Assembly (NCBI GenBank): GCA_021773555.1
Contig: JAJFKA010000171.1
Span: forward strand, 1 to 47,439
Source of the DNA: Gammaproteobacteria bacterium
GTDB taxonomy: Bacteria; Pseudomonadota; Gammaproteobacteria; Pseudomonadales; Azotimanducaceae
Reading direction: 5' to 3'
Length of the DNA: 47,439 bases
Shown: positions 16,682-25,877 of the stretch, piece by piece
Layout of the letters: each line of letters begins with the position of its first letter
How positions within the stretch are numbered: the stretch's first letter is position 1
Program-made: the position numbers and the translations under genes
Notes under the pieces: generated by a model
Database searches by the model: none
Seen by the model: the letters and a program-made list of their open reading frames with translations, nothing else
Told to the model about the DNA's origin: nothing

Positions 16682-16979
16682 CACAGCAATCACCCTGGAT
16701 GCCGCAACAGTTCTCGTTGAGAAAACTGAGCAGCTCATTCATCCTGCCGAAATTGCAGCAACAGATTAGTTTCCTTGAGTCACGCTGCTGGGATATCAGA
16801 CCATGATTTGTGAGTTTGGCGATGTGATGGGAAAGAGTTGACGGTGCCATTTTCAGACGTTCCTTGATGTCTCCGACACACAGCCCGGCTGGCCCGGATT
16901 GCACCAGAAGGCGGTAGATACCTAACCGATGTTGACTGCCAAGTGCTTCGAGGCATTGTGCGGCGGTTTGAAGTTCCAT
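16674..16979 (-). CDS. ArsR-family repressor with C-terminal cysteine cluster
   Basis: A 101-residue winged-helix metalloregulator. Start ATG 16979 follows GGAGAAAAAGG; a longer frame adds only 10 residues. The recognition helix is within KMAPSTLSHHIAKLTNHG. The classic ELCVCD metal box is altered to LCVGD (one Cys, 34). Cysteines instead cluster at 73-75 and at 91, 92, 98 and 99 (CCGIQGDCC). The CC-x5-C spacing equals that of the As(III) site reported for Acidithiobacillus ferrooxidans ArsR (Cys95, 96, 102). It overlaps gshB, so arsenite or another thiophilic ligand may control glutathione synthesis; the ligand is inferred, not shown. No arsenic pump or reductase is nearby. Confidence 0.9.
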   Translation of the reverse strand: MELQTAAQCLEALGSQHRLGIYRLLVQSGPAGLCVGDIKERLKMAPSTLSHHIAKLTNHGLISQQRDSRKLICCCNFGRMNELLSFLNENCCGIQGDCCDE

Positions 16980-17264
16980 CCTTTTTCTCCATTGCTCCCG
17001 AAGAAGCACTATTGAACTGCGTTTATCGTTGAATATTTGCAGTTCGAATCAATAGTTCGATAATTCTGGTTATATAGAATAGTGATCAACATGCCTGCCT
17101 GCAAGCAATTTCCTGATCTTCTGAGTCTGCCGCAGGGTGAACGTATCGACCTGCCAATGGATTGACCATTCCAGGAGAAACATAGACTTGCGCAGACGTA
17201 TTGGTTTATCGACCGCCGGGTGTGCGAACATTGTTCCGGTGTTGGACAAATTCAGGTGAAAAAA

Positions 17265-18029
17265 ATGATCACAGTACCGGCGAAACCGATCGTCATTACG
17301 GGAGGCGCGAGCGGGATCGGTCGCGTGCTCGCCGAAGCCCTGGCAAGCAGCGGTGCAACTATTGGAATTCTTGATCTTGATGCATCTGGTCTGGCGGAAA
17401 CCTGTGCGGGCATTACCGGGAGTGGCGGTTCCTGTTACGGCTACGAGGTGGACATTACTGATTTCGATGCGGTGGTCTCGACGCTGCAGCGTTTTCGGGC
17501 AGTGACCCAAATGCCGGTTTATGGGCTCGTTAATAACGCGGGCTGGGATCGAGCCCGACCATTTATCCAGACTGATCCGGAGTTCTGGGAAAAAGTTATC
17601 AGCATCAATCTCAAAGGCCCTTTGAATGTTACGCACACTTGCCTCGCGCAAATGGTCGAAGCAGGTGAGGGGCGGGTGGTGAGTATCGCATCCGACGCCG
17701 GGCGGGTCGGGTCGTCAGGTGAAGCAGTTTATTCCGCGGCTAAAGGCGGAGTGATTGCCTTAATGAAAACCCTGGCCAGAGAACATGCCAGGCACAACAT
17801 TACTTTTAATTCCATCTGCCCAGGTCCAACCGACACACCTTTGTTGCACGCGCTCGAGGAGGGTGGCGATGACAGACTCGCGCAGTCGCTTGAGCGCGCA
17901 ATCCCCATGAAGCGCCTTGCTCGTCCTGCGGATTTCACCGCCATGGTGGGTTACTTTCTGTCCAGCGAGGCGGCGTTTACGACTGGCCAGACCATCAGTG
18001 TTTCTGGTGGATTAACCATGCACGGCTAA
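17265..18029 (+). CDS. Short-chain dehydrogenase/reductase
   Basis: A 254-residue classical SDR. The Rossmann motif is TGGASGIG, followed by LDLDASG (acidic residue favouring NAD+), NNAGWDR, the catalytic Ser in SIASDAG, and YSAAKGG (YxxxK). PGPTDTPLL and [15 protein letters not shown] are normal family endings. The ATG at 17265 is preceded by AGGTGAA. It would oxidise a secondary alcohol or reduce a ketone, possibly a 3-hydroxyacyl or cyclic-alcohol substrate given the enoyl-CoA hydratase convergent with it (4-base overlap at the 3' ends). The substrate is undetermined. A 285-base gap separates it from the divergent arsR and must hold both promoters. Confidence 0.92.
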   Translation: MITVPAKPIVITGGASGIGRVLAEALASSGATIGILDLDASGLAETCAGITGSGGSCYGYEVDITDFDAVVSTLQRFRAVTQMPVYGLVNNAGWDRARPFIQTDPEFWEKVISINLKGPLNVTHTCLAQMVEAGEGRVVSIASDAGRVGSSGEAVYSAAKGGVIALMKTLAREHARHNITFNSICPGPTDTPLLHALEEGGDDRLAQSLERAIPMKRLARPADFTAMVGYFLSSEAAFTTGQTISVSGGLTMHG

Positions 18030-18841
18030 TCGGACGGATCAGGCTGACTGGAGGGGAAATTCGGTTGGCGTTTCTCCTGCAGTGCGCGCACACCTTCCTT
18101 TGCGTCTTCACCCAGAAAGCATTGCATTTCCATACGCAGTGAGCTTTCGAAAATTGGACGTGCCTGATTCATCCAGCCATTGAGGGTCTGTTTGGTACCT
18201 CTGATGGCGGCCTGACTACCGGCTGCGAGAAGATCAGCGATGCGCATCGCCTCCGGAAGCACTTCGTCACTGGGTTTGCAGACGCTTACCAGGCCGATTC
18301 GTTCTGCAGTCTCGCCGTCAATAAACTCAGCGGTCATCAGGTAGTACTTGGCTTTTGCCATACCGCACAGAATTGGCCAGATAATGGCAGCGTGGTCCCC
18401 GGCACCCACGCCTAGCTTGACGTGGCCGTCGGTAATGCGTGCAGTAGCTGACATAACACTGATGTCGGCCATCAATGCGACCGCGAGGCCAGCACCGACT
18501 GCGACCCCATTAATCGCGGAAATTACCGGTTTTTGGAAATCAAGCAGGTTATAAACGATGTCGCCCGCTTCTTGCTGAACCGCCGCAACCTTGTCAGAGT
18601 CACCCACCATGTCTGAGATCCACTGCAGATCACCACCAGCCGAAAATGCCCGATCGCCTGCCCCGGTCACCACCACTACACGCGTGGAATCGTCCTCATC
18701 AATGGTCCCCCATACCCGGGTTAGCTCGTAGTGCATTCTGGCATTGGTGGCATTCATCACCTCAGGCCGATTCAGGGTCACAATGAGGACGCCGTTGTCC
18801 CGTTTGTCGAACAGCAGATGTTGATAATCCTGGTATTTCAA
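18026..18841 (-). CDS. Crotonase-family enoyl-CoA hydratase-like protein
   Basis: A 271-residue crotonase-fold protein: [24 protein letters not shown] and [22 protein letters not shown] give the CoA and oxyanion-hole segments. The positions usually holding the two catalytic Glu of hydratases read [16 protein letters not shown], with His and Asp instead. The enzyme may therefore be an isomerase, hydrolase or other crotonase variant rather than a standard hydratase. C-terminal [16 protein letters not shown] is normal. It is convergent with the SDR and divergent from the IorA-like gene. Confidence 0.88.
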   Translation of the reverse strand: MKYQDYQHLLFDKRDNGVLIVTLNRPEVMNATNARMHYELTRVWGTIDEDDSTRVVVVTGAGDRAFSAGGDLQWISDMVGDSDKVAAVQQEAGDIVYNLLDFQKPVISAINGVAVGAGLAVALMADISVMSATARITDGHVKLGVGAGDHAAIIWPILCGMAKAKYYLMTAEFIDGETAERIGLVSVCKPSDEVLPEAMRIADLLAAGSQAAIRGTKQTLNGWMNQARPIFESSLRMEMQCFLGEDAKEGVRALQEKRQPNFPSSQPDPSD

Positions 18842-19071
18842 TTGCGTTCCTCCTCGATCTTTTTTGTCTCGGCAAAGCGGGTTCGATTGAGTATACGCTG
18901 AGCCCGGCCTGTAATTCAGTCGGTGCCAGGCTCAAAGGAAAGTCAGCCTGCTCCATACAACGCGGCGAACCTGGAAAAATGGCACTATTCCGCCGAGTGG
19001 TAAATTCGTGGGTGGTCGGCGCAATAAACTCGCCTTATACTTCTCCGCTTCAAGTGAACGGAACTTTGATG

Positions 19072-19569
19072 ATGAAACTTTCAGTTAACGGTCAAACCCA
19101 TACCCTGGATGTGGACCCGGAGACACCGCTGCTCTGGGTGATCAGGGAAAATGTTGGCCTCACGGGCACCAAATTTGGCTGTGGGATTGCGCAGTGCGGC
19201 GCTTGTACCGTACACATTGACGGAAAGCCCGTGCGTAGTTGTGTCACCCCAATCTCCGCGGTAGGGAATAGCGAAGTAACCACCATTGAAGGGTTAGCAG
19301 ACGAATCAGGGCTGCATCCGGTGCAGCAGGCGTGGATTGCCGAGCAGGTACCCCAGTGTGGATATTGCCAGTCTGGACAAATCATGTCTGCGGTTGCCTT
19401 GTTGCGTGACTCACCAGACCCGACAGACGCGGAAATCGATGCTGCCATGCAGGGTAATGTGTGTCGATGTGGCATGTATCAGCGCATAAAACGTGGCATC
19501 AAGCGAGTCGCGAGCGGTGAAGTACAGTTCTTTGATCCAAAATCTGATATCGAGGTGCAACATGGGTAA
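19072..19569 (+). CDS. (2Fe-2S) subunit of a molybdenum hydroxylase (IorA-like)
   Basis: A 165-residue two-cluster ferredoxin-like subunit. The plant-type cluster is bound by [15 protein letters not shown] plus a fourth Cys in VRSCVTP. The second cluster is bound by [11 protein letters not shown] and [32 protein letters not shown] is the normal family N-terminus; ATG 19072 (or the adjacent 19069) follows ACGGAAC, and a frame extending 31 residues upstream is not credible. It passes electrons from the molybdopterin subunit encoded next, whose ATG overlaps this stop by 8 bases. The two-subunit layout without a FAD subunit matches isoquinoline 1-oxidoreductase and aldehyde-dehydrogenase relatives. 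Confidence 0.93.
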   Translation: MKLSVNGQTHTLDVDPETPLLWVIRENVGLTGTKFGCGIAQCGACTVHIDGKPVRSCVTPISAVGNSEVTTIEGLADESGLHPVQQAWIAEQVPQCGYCQSGQIMSAVALLRDSPDPTDAEIDAAMQGNVCRCGMYQRIKRGIKRVASGEVQFFDPKSDIEVQHG

Positions 19570-21790
19570 ATGGACCAGACGTGGCTTTATCGGCGCCGGT
19601 GTGATTGGTGGCAGCGTCCTGGTAATTGGCGTTGCTATTCGACCGGGTCACCGGACACCAGGACTTGCCGGTTACGTCACCGGTGAAGGCGAAAACCTGA
19701 TTAACGCCTGGGTGAAAATTGACGAGAACAATAAAGTGACGGCGATCGTGCCACACTCAGAGATGGGACAGGGTGCACAGACTGCGCTGACCCAGATGCT
19801 GGCGGATGAACTGGATGCCAGATGGGAAGATGTTTCGTTTATCGAAGCCCCCGCTGAGGACGGCTACGCGAACTACGCCATGGGGAAGGGGTACATACTC
19901 GGAGACATGCACATTCCGAAGGCGCTGGTAGGCACGGTTGACGGTGTCTTTATGCAGGTTACCAATGCCATACACCTGCAGATTACTGGCGGTAGCGCCA
20001 GCATTCGCACAACCGGTGTCTATGGTATGCGGGTTGCCGGAGCGGCTGCACGGGAAATGTTGATCACGACGGCAGCCAGGAGTTGGGACGTTAAGGCATC
20101 GGAGCTCAGCACCGAAGACGGGATGATTGTGCACAAGGCGTCCGACAGGAAAGAACCTTATGCTACTTTCGCGGCTGCGGCTGGCATGCTCACACCTCCG
20201 TCGGTACCGACGCTGAAGACCCCGGAACAATTCAAAATCATGGGAGAAGACAAACCCAGGTTTGACATACCCGCTAAGGTTGACGGCTCTGCCAGTTTTG
20301 GAATTGATGCCGTCGTTGATGGGATGAGATATGCGGCGATCAGCGCCGCGCCGGTTTTTGGGGCCAGAGTTCAGTCCTTTGATGCCAGCAAAGCAAAGTC
20401 AATGGCCGGTGTCACTGATGTCGTCGACCTGGGCGATGCCATCTCGGTTGTCGCCAATGGCTATTTTCAGGCCAGCCGTGCACTGGCGAGTATTGACATC
20501 ACCTGGACTGAGACCGGCCTTAAGTCCATGGACAGTAAAGCCATCTTTGCCCAGTTTCAGAATGATATGGCTCAGGCGAATGGCAAAGGTGATACCCATA
20601 CGGATGTTAAAAAAGGTGATGTCGAACGCGCCTACAAAGGGGCGGCGCGAGTCATTGAGCGTCAGTACCAGGTACCCTATCTCGCACATACCTGCATGGA
20701 GCCGATGAATGCGCTGGCACGCTTCGCCGATGGCAAATGTGAGATATGGACAGGGACTCAAAATCCCCTGGGCTTCAAACACGAGGTGGCGGTCGCGCTT
20801 GAAATTCCGCCGGAAAATGTCAGCATCACCAATCATTTTATGGGCGGTGGCTTCGGGCGCCGGTCGAATTCCGATGCGGCAGTTCAGGCCGCAAAAATAT
20901 CAAAAGCGGTCGGCGCACCGGTCAAATTGATCTGGTCAAGAGAGGAAGATGTACGCCATGACCACTATCGACCTGCGGTTGCTTCTAACTTCAAAGCGGC
21001 GCTGGATGAAAAAGGGCTGCCGGTCGCCTGGGAGAATCTGTTTGTTGATAAGCATGAACCAGCCGAAGCCCCGCATGTGCCTTATGCCATCGACAATCAA
21101 CTGATCCATTTTGCCGACAGTCCAACTCATATACCCTTCGGACCCTGGCGTAGTGTGGATCACTCACAGCACGGGTTTTTTACCGAGTCGTTTATTGATG
21201 AGCTGGCTTATGAGGCAAAGGTAGATCCTTATCAGTTTCGTCGCGATCTGCTGGGCAATCACCCAAGGCACATAAAGGTGCTGGATCTCGTGGCGGAAAA
21301 AGCCAACTGGCAGCAAGCGCTTGGAAAAAATCGTGGCCGCGGTATCTCACTCCAGCAATCATTCGGTACGCTGGTCGGTGAAGTAGTCGAGGTGACGGTG
21401 ACGGACGGGAAGATCAAAGTGGACCGCGTTGTTGTCGCCGTGGATCCTGGATTTGCGGTCAGCCCGGATGGCCTGAAGGCACAGATGGAATCCGGCGTGA
21501 TCTATGGGTTGTCCGCCGCGCTTTACGGTGAGATTTCCATTGATCGAGGCCAGGTGGTGCAGAGTAATTTTCATGACTATCGTGCGGTCAGAATGAGTGA
21601 TGCACCGAAGATCGAGACCTACATAATAAATAGTATGGAATCCTGGGGAGGTGCCGGAGAGCCGGGCACGCCCGGAACGGCTCCAGCATTGGCTAACGCC
21701 ATTTTCGCCGCCACCGGCACGCGTGTCAGAGAACTGCCGGTAAGCAAGTACGAGTTTGACGTTGATTTTGTCGAAGAGAACGAGGTCTGA
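19562..21790 (+). CDS. Molybdopterin-binding hydroxylase large subunit (IorB-like), Tat-exported
   Basis: A 742-residue xanthine-oxidase-family large subunit. ATG 19562 lies in the end of the preceding gene. A twin-arginine signal starts [18 protein letters not shown]. Cofactor-binding segments include [53 protein letters not shown] and [43 protein letters not shown] near the C-terminus carries the Glu expected to act in hydroxylation. The length and domain order match IorB/membrane-tethered aldehyde dehydrogenase subunits working in the periplasm with the (2Fe-2S) subunit. The substrate (N-heterocycle or aldehyde) is unknown. Confidence 0.92.
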   Translation: MGKWTRRGFIGAGVIGGSVLVIGVAIRPGHRTPGLAGYVTGEGENLINAWVKIDENNKVTAIVPHSEMGQGAQTALTQMLADELDARWEDVSFIEAPAEDGYANYAMGKGYILGDMHIPKALVGTVDGVFMQVTNAIHLQITGGSASIRTTGVYGMRVAGAAAREMLITTAARSWDVKASELSTEDGMIVHKASDRKEPYATFAAAAGMLTPPSVPTLKTPEQFKIMGEDKPRFDIPAKVDGSASFGIDAVVDGMRYAAISAAPVFGARVQSFDASKAKSMAGVTDVVDLGDAISVVANGYFQASRALASIDITWTETGLKSMDSKAIFAQFQNDMAQANGKGDTHTDVKKGDVERAYKGAARVIERQYQVPYLAHTCMEPMNALARFADGKCEIWTGTQNPLGFKHEVAVALEIPPENVSITNHFMGGGFGRRSNSDAAVQAAKISKAVGAPVKLIWSREEDVRHDHYRPAVASNFKAALDEKGLPVAWENLFVDKHEPAEAPHVPYAIDNQLIHFADSPTHIPFGPWRSVDHSQHGFFTESFIDELAYEAKVDPYQFRRDLLGNHPRHIKVLDLVAEKANWQQALGKNRGRGISLQQSFGTLVGEVVEVTVTDGKIKVDRVVVAVDPGFAVSPDGLKAQMESGVIYGLSAALYGEISIDRGQVVQSNFHDYRAVRMSDAPKIETYIINSMESWGGAGEPGTPGTAPALANAIFAATGTRVRELPVSKYEFDVDFVEENEV

Positions 21791-22173
21791 CCACGTCTGA
21801 CAAAACCTTTGCCAGCGGCGGGTGCCTGTGTGGCGCTGTCACATTTAAGGTGCTGGCAGAACCCTCCCGGGTTTCGCACTGCTACTGTTCAATGTGCAGA
21901 AAACAACATGGCGCTGCTTTTGCCACCTACGCCAACTTTGCACGCACGGACCTTGTTTACGTCAGTGGTGAAGACAGCCTCACTAGTTTCCAGTCTTCAG
22001 AGGGGATCACCCGGAAATTTTGTCGCGTTTGCGGATCCAATATCGAATGGTGTCATGGAGAGTCTCGGGTAGCGATTGCCCTGGCGGCGATCGATACTCT
22101 CTGGGTTCCTGAAACCATCGCAGAACTCCACATTGAGGACCGGGCCTGCTGGGACAGATCCCGGTCATCTTAG
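21787..22173 (+). CDS. GFA/CENP-V family protein, probable CTG start
   Basis: About 128 residues of a zinc-binding GFA-fold protein (glutathione-dependent formaldehyde-activating enzyme relatives): GGCLCGAVTF, SHCYCSMCRKQHG and RKFCRVCGSNIEW give the CxC and two CxxC ligand sets. The frame is open only back to about 21766 and contains no ATG, GTG or TTG before GGCLCG; the first in-frame GTG (21850) would delete that motif. The most likely start is CTG 21787, which overlaps the stop of the hydroxylase subunit (CTGA) and would use coupled initiation. The alternative is a recent loss of the start. A role beside the oxidoreductase, perhaps with aldehyde or glutathione adducts, is inferred. Confidence 0.75.
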   Translation: MTTSDKTFASGGCLCGAVTFKVLAEPSRVSHCYCSMCRKQHGAAFATYANFARTDLVYVSGEDSLTSFQSSEGITRKFCRVCGSNIEWCHGESRVAIALAAIDTLWVPETIAELHIEDRACWDRSRSS

Positions 22174-22280
22174 GGTTTCGTGGAGAGGTGGGCGTCATCA
22201 CCTGACTTGCTCCCAGCATGCTGGAAGTCAAACCTTGAGGTCCGCTGGTGGCCCTGTTCGAAGCTGTCGGCTATCGACCC

Positions 22281-22294
22281 AAAGCGGACATCTT
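22281..22294 (+). repeat. Copy 1 of a dispersed intergenic repeat remnant
   Basis: AAAGCGGACATCTT here matches the reverse strand at 26006-26019 exactly, with weaker similarity on its left side (C.G.CC). Both copies are in the gene-poor stretch between the GFA gene and the acyl-CoA dehydrogenase. The surrounding 22174-22407 holds no supported gene. Confidence 0.4.
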
Positions 22295-22407
22295 CTTGAA
22301 TAGCTCGTTACGTTGGAGCTGCGATTGTTCGCCACAGAAAGGTAGGCTCGCGACCGGACATACCCAAATCCACTACTAGTTCATCCGGCCGCTTGCCAGG
22401 GAGTCAG

Positions 22408-22626
22408 CTATTGTGACTCTATGCTTGCAATACCTTGTGATGCACCAGCCATCGCTGAACAGTAGTTGTGAATGCGTAACTGTTGTATGCGAGTTGGTCC
22501 AATCCGCCAGAATCCTTGTTCCTCAAGGCAGTTTGACATGTACTGATTTCTGGCGACCGATTCCGGAGAAGTGCTGGCGCAACTACTGGTAAAGACAACG
22601 ATGGCTAGAAGAAGTAGCATTTTCAT
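22408..22626 (-). CDS. Small predicted lipoprotein
   Basis: A 72-residue protein with a lipoprotein signal (MKMLLLLAIVVFTSSC, lipobox TSSC, Cys16 the likely lipidated residue). The mature part of ~56 residues holds two more Cys (SNCLEEQGF and HNYCSAMAG), which could form a disulfide. GGGGAG lies 6 bases before the ATG at 22626. Short lipoproteins with an N-x4-CLxxQGF pattern are common and mostly unassigned in proteobacteria. No neighbour suggests a function. Confidence 0.75.
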   Translation of the reverse strand: MKMLLLLAIVVFTSSCASTSPESVARNQYMSNCLEEQGFWRIGPTRIQQLRIHNYCSAMAGASQGIASIESQ

Positions 22627-22936
22627 TGGGTTCTCCCCTACTTGAATGTAACGTTAAGCGTGTACTGAAAGACCGCGCAGGTCCTTTCGAGAACCTTTTC
22701 TTTTTCTGTTATTACGTATGGGAGTCTTTCTAACGGAAGCGGAGGAACGTTTGTTTCCATTGGTGTTTTTACGTGGGCTTTTGGCAAGATTTTCCTGACC
22801 AAGATTAGTTAACTGATTGAATTAATGGGATAAAGCGAGTTAATGACGGTCGAAAGGTCGTCGGCGTCTCGTGCGCGTGAGTGCCGCGACCCCGTCGGGG
22901 TGCCGCATCCCTAGCTCCACCGAATATTTTGAATGG
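22627..22936. other. Intergenic region, no gene seen
   Basis: 310 bases between the lipoprotein start and the TIR-fusion stop. A small ACCCC-3 nt-GGGGT stem (22889-22901) is present without a T-tract. No open frame with a start signal was found. Confidence 0.5.
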
Positions 22937-25213
22937 TTACTCAGTTGGCCTGGAGGGGAAACTGGTCTCGGTAAACGTCCCTACCTTTACTTCATCTGCA
23001 TGCGTCAGTCTTCTAATTCGCTGCCACTCCTCCTCAGGCATATTTCGAAGCGCAGGATCCACATTCGTATCATTGAATATTCGCGCCATGAGCCCGAAGT
23101 GACGTTGTTCAACTGCAATTTCGTAAACCTCCACAATTTCTTCTTCTGTCCATGGTACGGCGGGAAAGCCAGACAGGTTTATTTCCTTCATGCGTGCAAA
23201 AAGCTCAGCTTTTATCTCAGTTACCTGTTTCACGTCATTGTTCATCATGGCCACTAATAGATCCGCTTGTCTTATCGCAGGGAAATCATCTCCCACTCTA
23301 ACGCGGGCTACCGCGGTGTGGCGAAACGCCTTTTCGGCATCACCAGTCATGCAAGCCACGAAAGCTGCTATCAAATTGGCTGTGTAACTTTCTGGATCAA
23401 GTGACAGAAGCACATCCGTCATTCGGGTCGCTTCATCCAGGGGCTGTCTACTAACATGGATGTTAGCTGCTCTCGCCCATACCACGAACGGATCAAGTGG
23501 ATTCATTTGATAGGCTCTATCCAGGAGCTGTGTGCGTTCTTTTCTCGCGGTACTCAACAGAAACCACCCATACAAACCTTGAATTTCGACGTCCTCCGGG
23601 TTCATGGCAATTGATTGCTCCATGAGGCTTGCGCCCTGGTTCCATTTAAACTCCTGCAACATTAAGGCTAAGCCCAGCAGACCAAGTGCTTTCGCGTTTC
23701 CAGGATGTATTGCCAGCGCTTTCCTGAAAGACTCAATTGCGGTGGGCAGAACCTGGGAGGGAATCAGTAAACAAATTGGTTCAATTGCAAGTAACAGATA
23801 GGTTCGCCCGAGACCCACCCAGGCATCCGCATAGTTTTCATCCAGGGTTATCGCCTGTTCAAAGAGTGGTATCGCTTTTTCCATCTCATAAGGATCATCA
23901 ACATTCGCAAGCTGCATACCTTTCAGAAAAAGCACAAGAGCCTCAGCAGAGGCGGTCGATGATTGCTGTCTTTTCCATTCACCGACATCATCTGACGAGA
24001 GTGCTAGTCCAATCTGGCTTACGATGTTTGCGGCGATTTCATCCTGTATCGCAAACACATCCATAAGCTTCCTGTCGTAAGTTTCAGCCCAGAGATGTGT
24101 GCCTGAGTGTGCGTCTATCAATTGTGCTGTGATTCGGATGTCATCTTTAGCTTTACGAACACTCCCTTCAAGGATGTGAGTCACCCCCAGGGCATTGCCA
24201 ATGGCGTTTACATCTTGACAACTCCCCTTGTAGGCAAATGACGAGGTACGCGCTACAACAGGCAAACGACTGGTCTTCACCAGCGCATTCAGAATCTCTT
24301 CGGATATGCCATCACTAAAAAATTCGTTGTCAGGATCGCTGCTTATATTGACGAACGGCAGTACGGCTATCGACTCTGGATGTTCTTGTTTGACTAGTTC
24401 TGAAACCCGATTCGCCCGCACCAGAAGATCCATGTCGGGTTTCTGTACCTTGTGCCCCATTCCGGCAGTTAGTTTCTCGGCATAGTCTGATGGGCTCAAC
24501 TCATACTTCAGGATCGCCTGGCTCAAGCCCATCGCAAGCTCTATTCCGCCTGGTAGTTCCGTCGGGTTCAGATAAACGGGCACAATGGATTTAGCGTGGG
24601 TCGCAGCGAACTGAACTTCACTACGGCAGTTGCGTGACTCGACCGAGCCAGGTGTGACGAAATAAAGAAAGTGGGACGACCCTTCAATAGCATCCGCCAA
24701 CGCTTGAGTCCACTCGTTTCCTGGCACTATTCCTTCGTCGTACCAGACGTTGTAACCCTGCTCGTTTAGCCAAACGAGTTCGGGAAACACCAGCGCGGTG
24801 TCCACATGCGCATAACAAACGAAGACATAAGGATCATTACCAGCATACGCCGGAAACGGTCGTTTAATTAGAGGCTGCTTTGGGGTCCCTTCGTCGACCT
24901 TAAATGTTGTAGGTCTTTCAACATCGCCGATAAACCGATAACCCCGTCGAGATAAAGTTTCGATGTATTTCGGATGACGAGAACTGTCACCAAGTGACTT
25001 GCGCAGGCGGGCGATGACCCGATGCACGACATTATCTCCGACAACGACGTCTGGCCAGCTTCGCGCCAGCAGCTCTTCGGTACGTATCAAGTTAGGTGCG
25101 TTTTCGATCAGATGTAGCAGTACCTGGATTTCGACCGGGTCTAGTCGATAAGTTTCCTCCCCACGCTTCAATAGTTGGGTACCAAGGTCGAACTCCCACT
25201 CGCCTAGTCGCAC
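22937..25213 (-). CDS. Winged-helix / TIR / TolB-like / TPR fusion protein
   Basis: A 758-residue multidomain protein. Residues 1-100 are an OmpR/CadC-type DNA-binding winged helix (GDNVVHRVIARLRKSLGD, IETLSRRGYRFIG). Residues ~127-250 are a TIR domain (YVFVCYAHVD, GYNVWYDEGIVPG, SHFLYFVTPGSVESRNC, SIVPVYLNP); Glu199 in CRSEVQFA lines up with the NADase Glu of catalytic TIR domains. Residues ~280-405 are the TolB-N-like module found after class III cyclase or CadC-type domains (IAVLPFVNISSDPDNEFFSDGISEEI, THILEGSVRK). Residues ~430-730 are TPR-like helical repeats. No membrane segment is evident. It is followed by a 310-base gap and preceded by mobile-element debris. It could be a transcription regulator with a signalling TIR, or a stress/immune effector; neither is proven. 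Confidence 0.85.
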   Translation of the reverse strand: MRLGEWEFDLGTQLLKRGEETYRLDPVEIQVLLHLIENAPNLIRTEELLARSWPDVVVGDNVVHRVIARLRKSLGDSSRHPKYIETLSRRGYRFIGDVERPTTFKVDEGTPKQPLIKRPFPAYAGNDPYVFVCYAHVDTALVFPELVWLNEQGYNVWYDEGIVPGNEWTQALADAIEGSSHFLYFVTPGSVESRNCRSEVQFAATHAKSIVPVYLNPTELPGGIELAMGLSQAILKYELSPSDYAEKLTAGMGHKVQKPDMDLLVRANRVSELVKQEHPESIAVLPFVNISSDPDNEFFSDGISEEILNALVKTSRLPVVARTSSFAYKGSCQDVNAIGNALGVTHILEGSVRKAKDDIRITAQLIDAHSGTHLWAETYDRKLMDVFAIQDEIAANIVSQIGLALSSDDVGEWKRQQSSTASAEALVLFLKGMQLANVDDPYEMEKAIPLFEQAITLDENYADAWVGLGRTYLLLAIEPICLLIPSQVLPTAIESFRKALAIHPGNAKALGLLGLALMLQEFKWNQGASLMEQSIAMNPEDVEIQGLYGWFLLSTARKERTQLLDRAYQMNPLDPFVVWARAANIHVSRQPLDEATRMTDVLLSLDPESYTANLIAAFVACMTGDAEKAFRHTAVARVRVGDDFPAIRQADLLVAMMNNDVKQVTEIKAELFARMKEINLSGFPAVPWTEEEIVEVYEIAVEQRHFGLMARIFNDTNVDPALRNMPEEEWQRIRRLTHADEVKVGTFTETSFPSRPTE

Positions 25214-25283
25214 TCAGCAACTCCTGAGTTCAATGGGTAGATACAAGAATGTAGCAGATAAGTGAATTGTAAACCTCCCCGTT

Positions 25284-25533
25284 TTAGTTACAGATCCAAT
25301 TAGAGTTTTCCACTGATTTATATTTGTCCAGGTACTCAATCGGTGTCAGCTTTTCCAGCGAGTCATGAGGTCGTTCCTGGTTGTACTCATCGATCCAATC
25401 GGTGGCTATTTGTCGGACTTTGCCCAAAGTTCTAAACACATACATATTCAAGATTTCATCTCTGTAAGTTCGATTGAAGCGCTCAACGTATGAGTTCTGT
25501 GTTGGTTTGCCTGGCTGAATGATTTCTTCATTG
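25284..25533 (-). pseudogene. Truncated IS3-family transposase (OrfB C-terminus)
   Basis: The last ~80 residues of an IS3-type DDE integrase: IIQPGKPTQNSYVERFNRTYRDE carries the final catalytic Glu, followed by WIDEYNQERPHDSLEKLTPIEYL, the standard ending. Upstream of IIQPG the reading frame continues into unrelated sequence near 25530, so the first two catalytic Asp residues and OrfA are missing. No terminal inverted repeats were identified. It is an inactive relic that marks a rearrangement point. Confidence 0.85.
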
Positions 25534-25841
25534 TCGTTCTCCTTGTGTGGCAGTTTACGCGGGAGAACTCCGTGGTTCGCGTTGGCGAAGATGAGTATGG
25601 TCAGATGTCGATGCACGTTACCAACAACGCTTACACAACTGGTGGAACATTTAATGTCCGCGTGCAGTTTGTAGAAGATGGGATAGTGATTGAAACCCAC
25701 ACCTTTTCAGCGGACCTACAACCTGCCTTCCGAACGACAAATGAGGAAAAAAGCTTGAAAGGCATTGGCTTGGGTCCTGTTGCCTACAAACGTGGGCTGC
25801 AGGTAATTACACGCTATTGGTTAAGCAATGCGTATGATTGA
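25534..25841 (+). pseudogene. 3' remnant of a gene cut at the IS relic
   Basis: A plus-strand frame of about 100 residues is open back into the IS3 relic and ends at TGA 25839-25841. From NSVVRVGEDEYGQMSMHVTNN onward it has the alternation of a beta-rich domain (TFNVRVQFVEDGIVIETHTF), resembling small FxLYD-like extracellular domains. It has no convincing start or ribosome-binding site. I read it as the C-terminus of a gene whose front was replaced by the IS fragment. It could also be chance. Confidence 0.4.
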
Positions 25842-25877
25842 TCTCTTCTAATCCGATTTATCGGTTTAGAAGAGATC
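25840..25877. repeat. 38-bp near-perfect palindrome
   Basis: Two 18-bp arms (25840-25857 and 25860-25877) with one mismatch and a 2-base centre, beginning GATCTCTTCTAA. It directly overlaps the stop codon of the gene remnant. It may be that gene's former terminator, though neither strand shows a T-tract after it. Confidence 0.65.

Noticed and set aside
17070-17651. 193-residue minus-strand frame opposite the SDR gene
   Set aside because: It is antisense to a clear SDR with intact motifs and has no recognisable domain.
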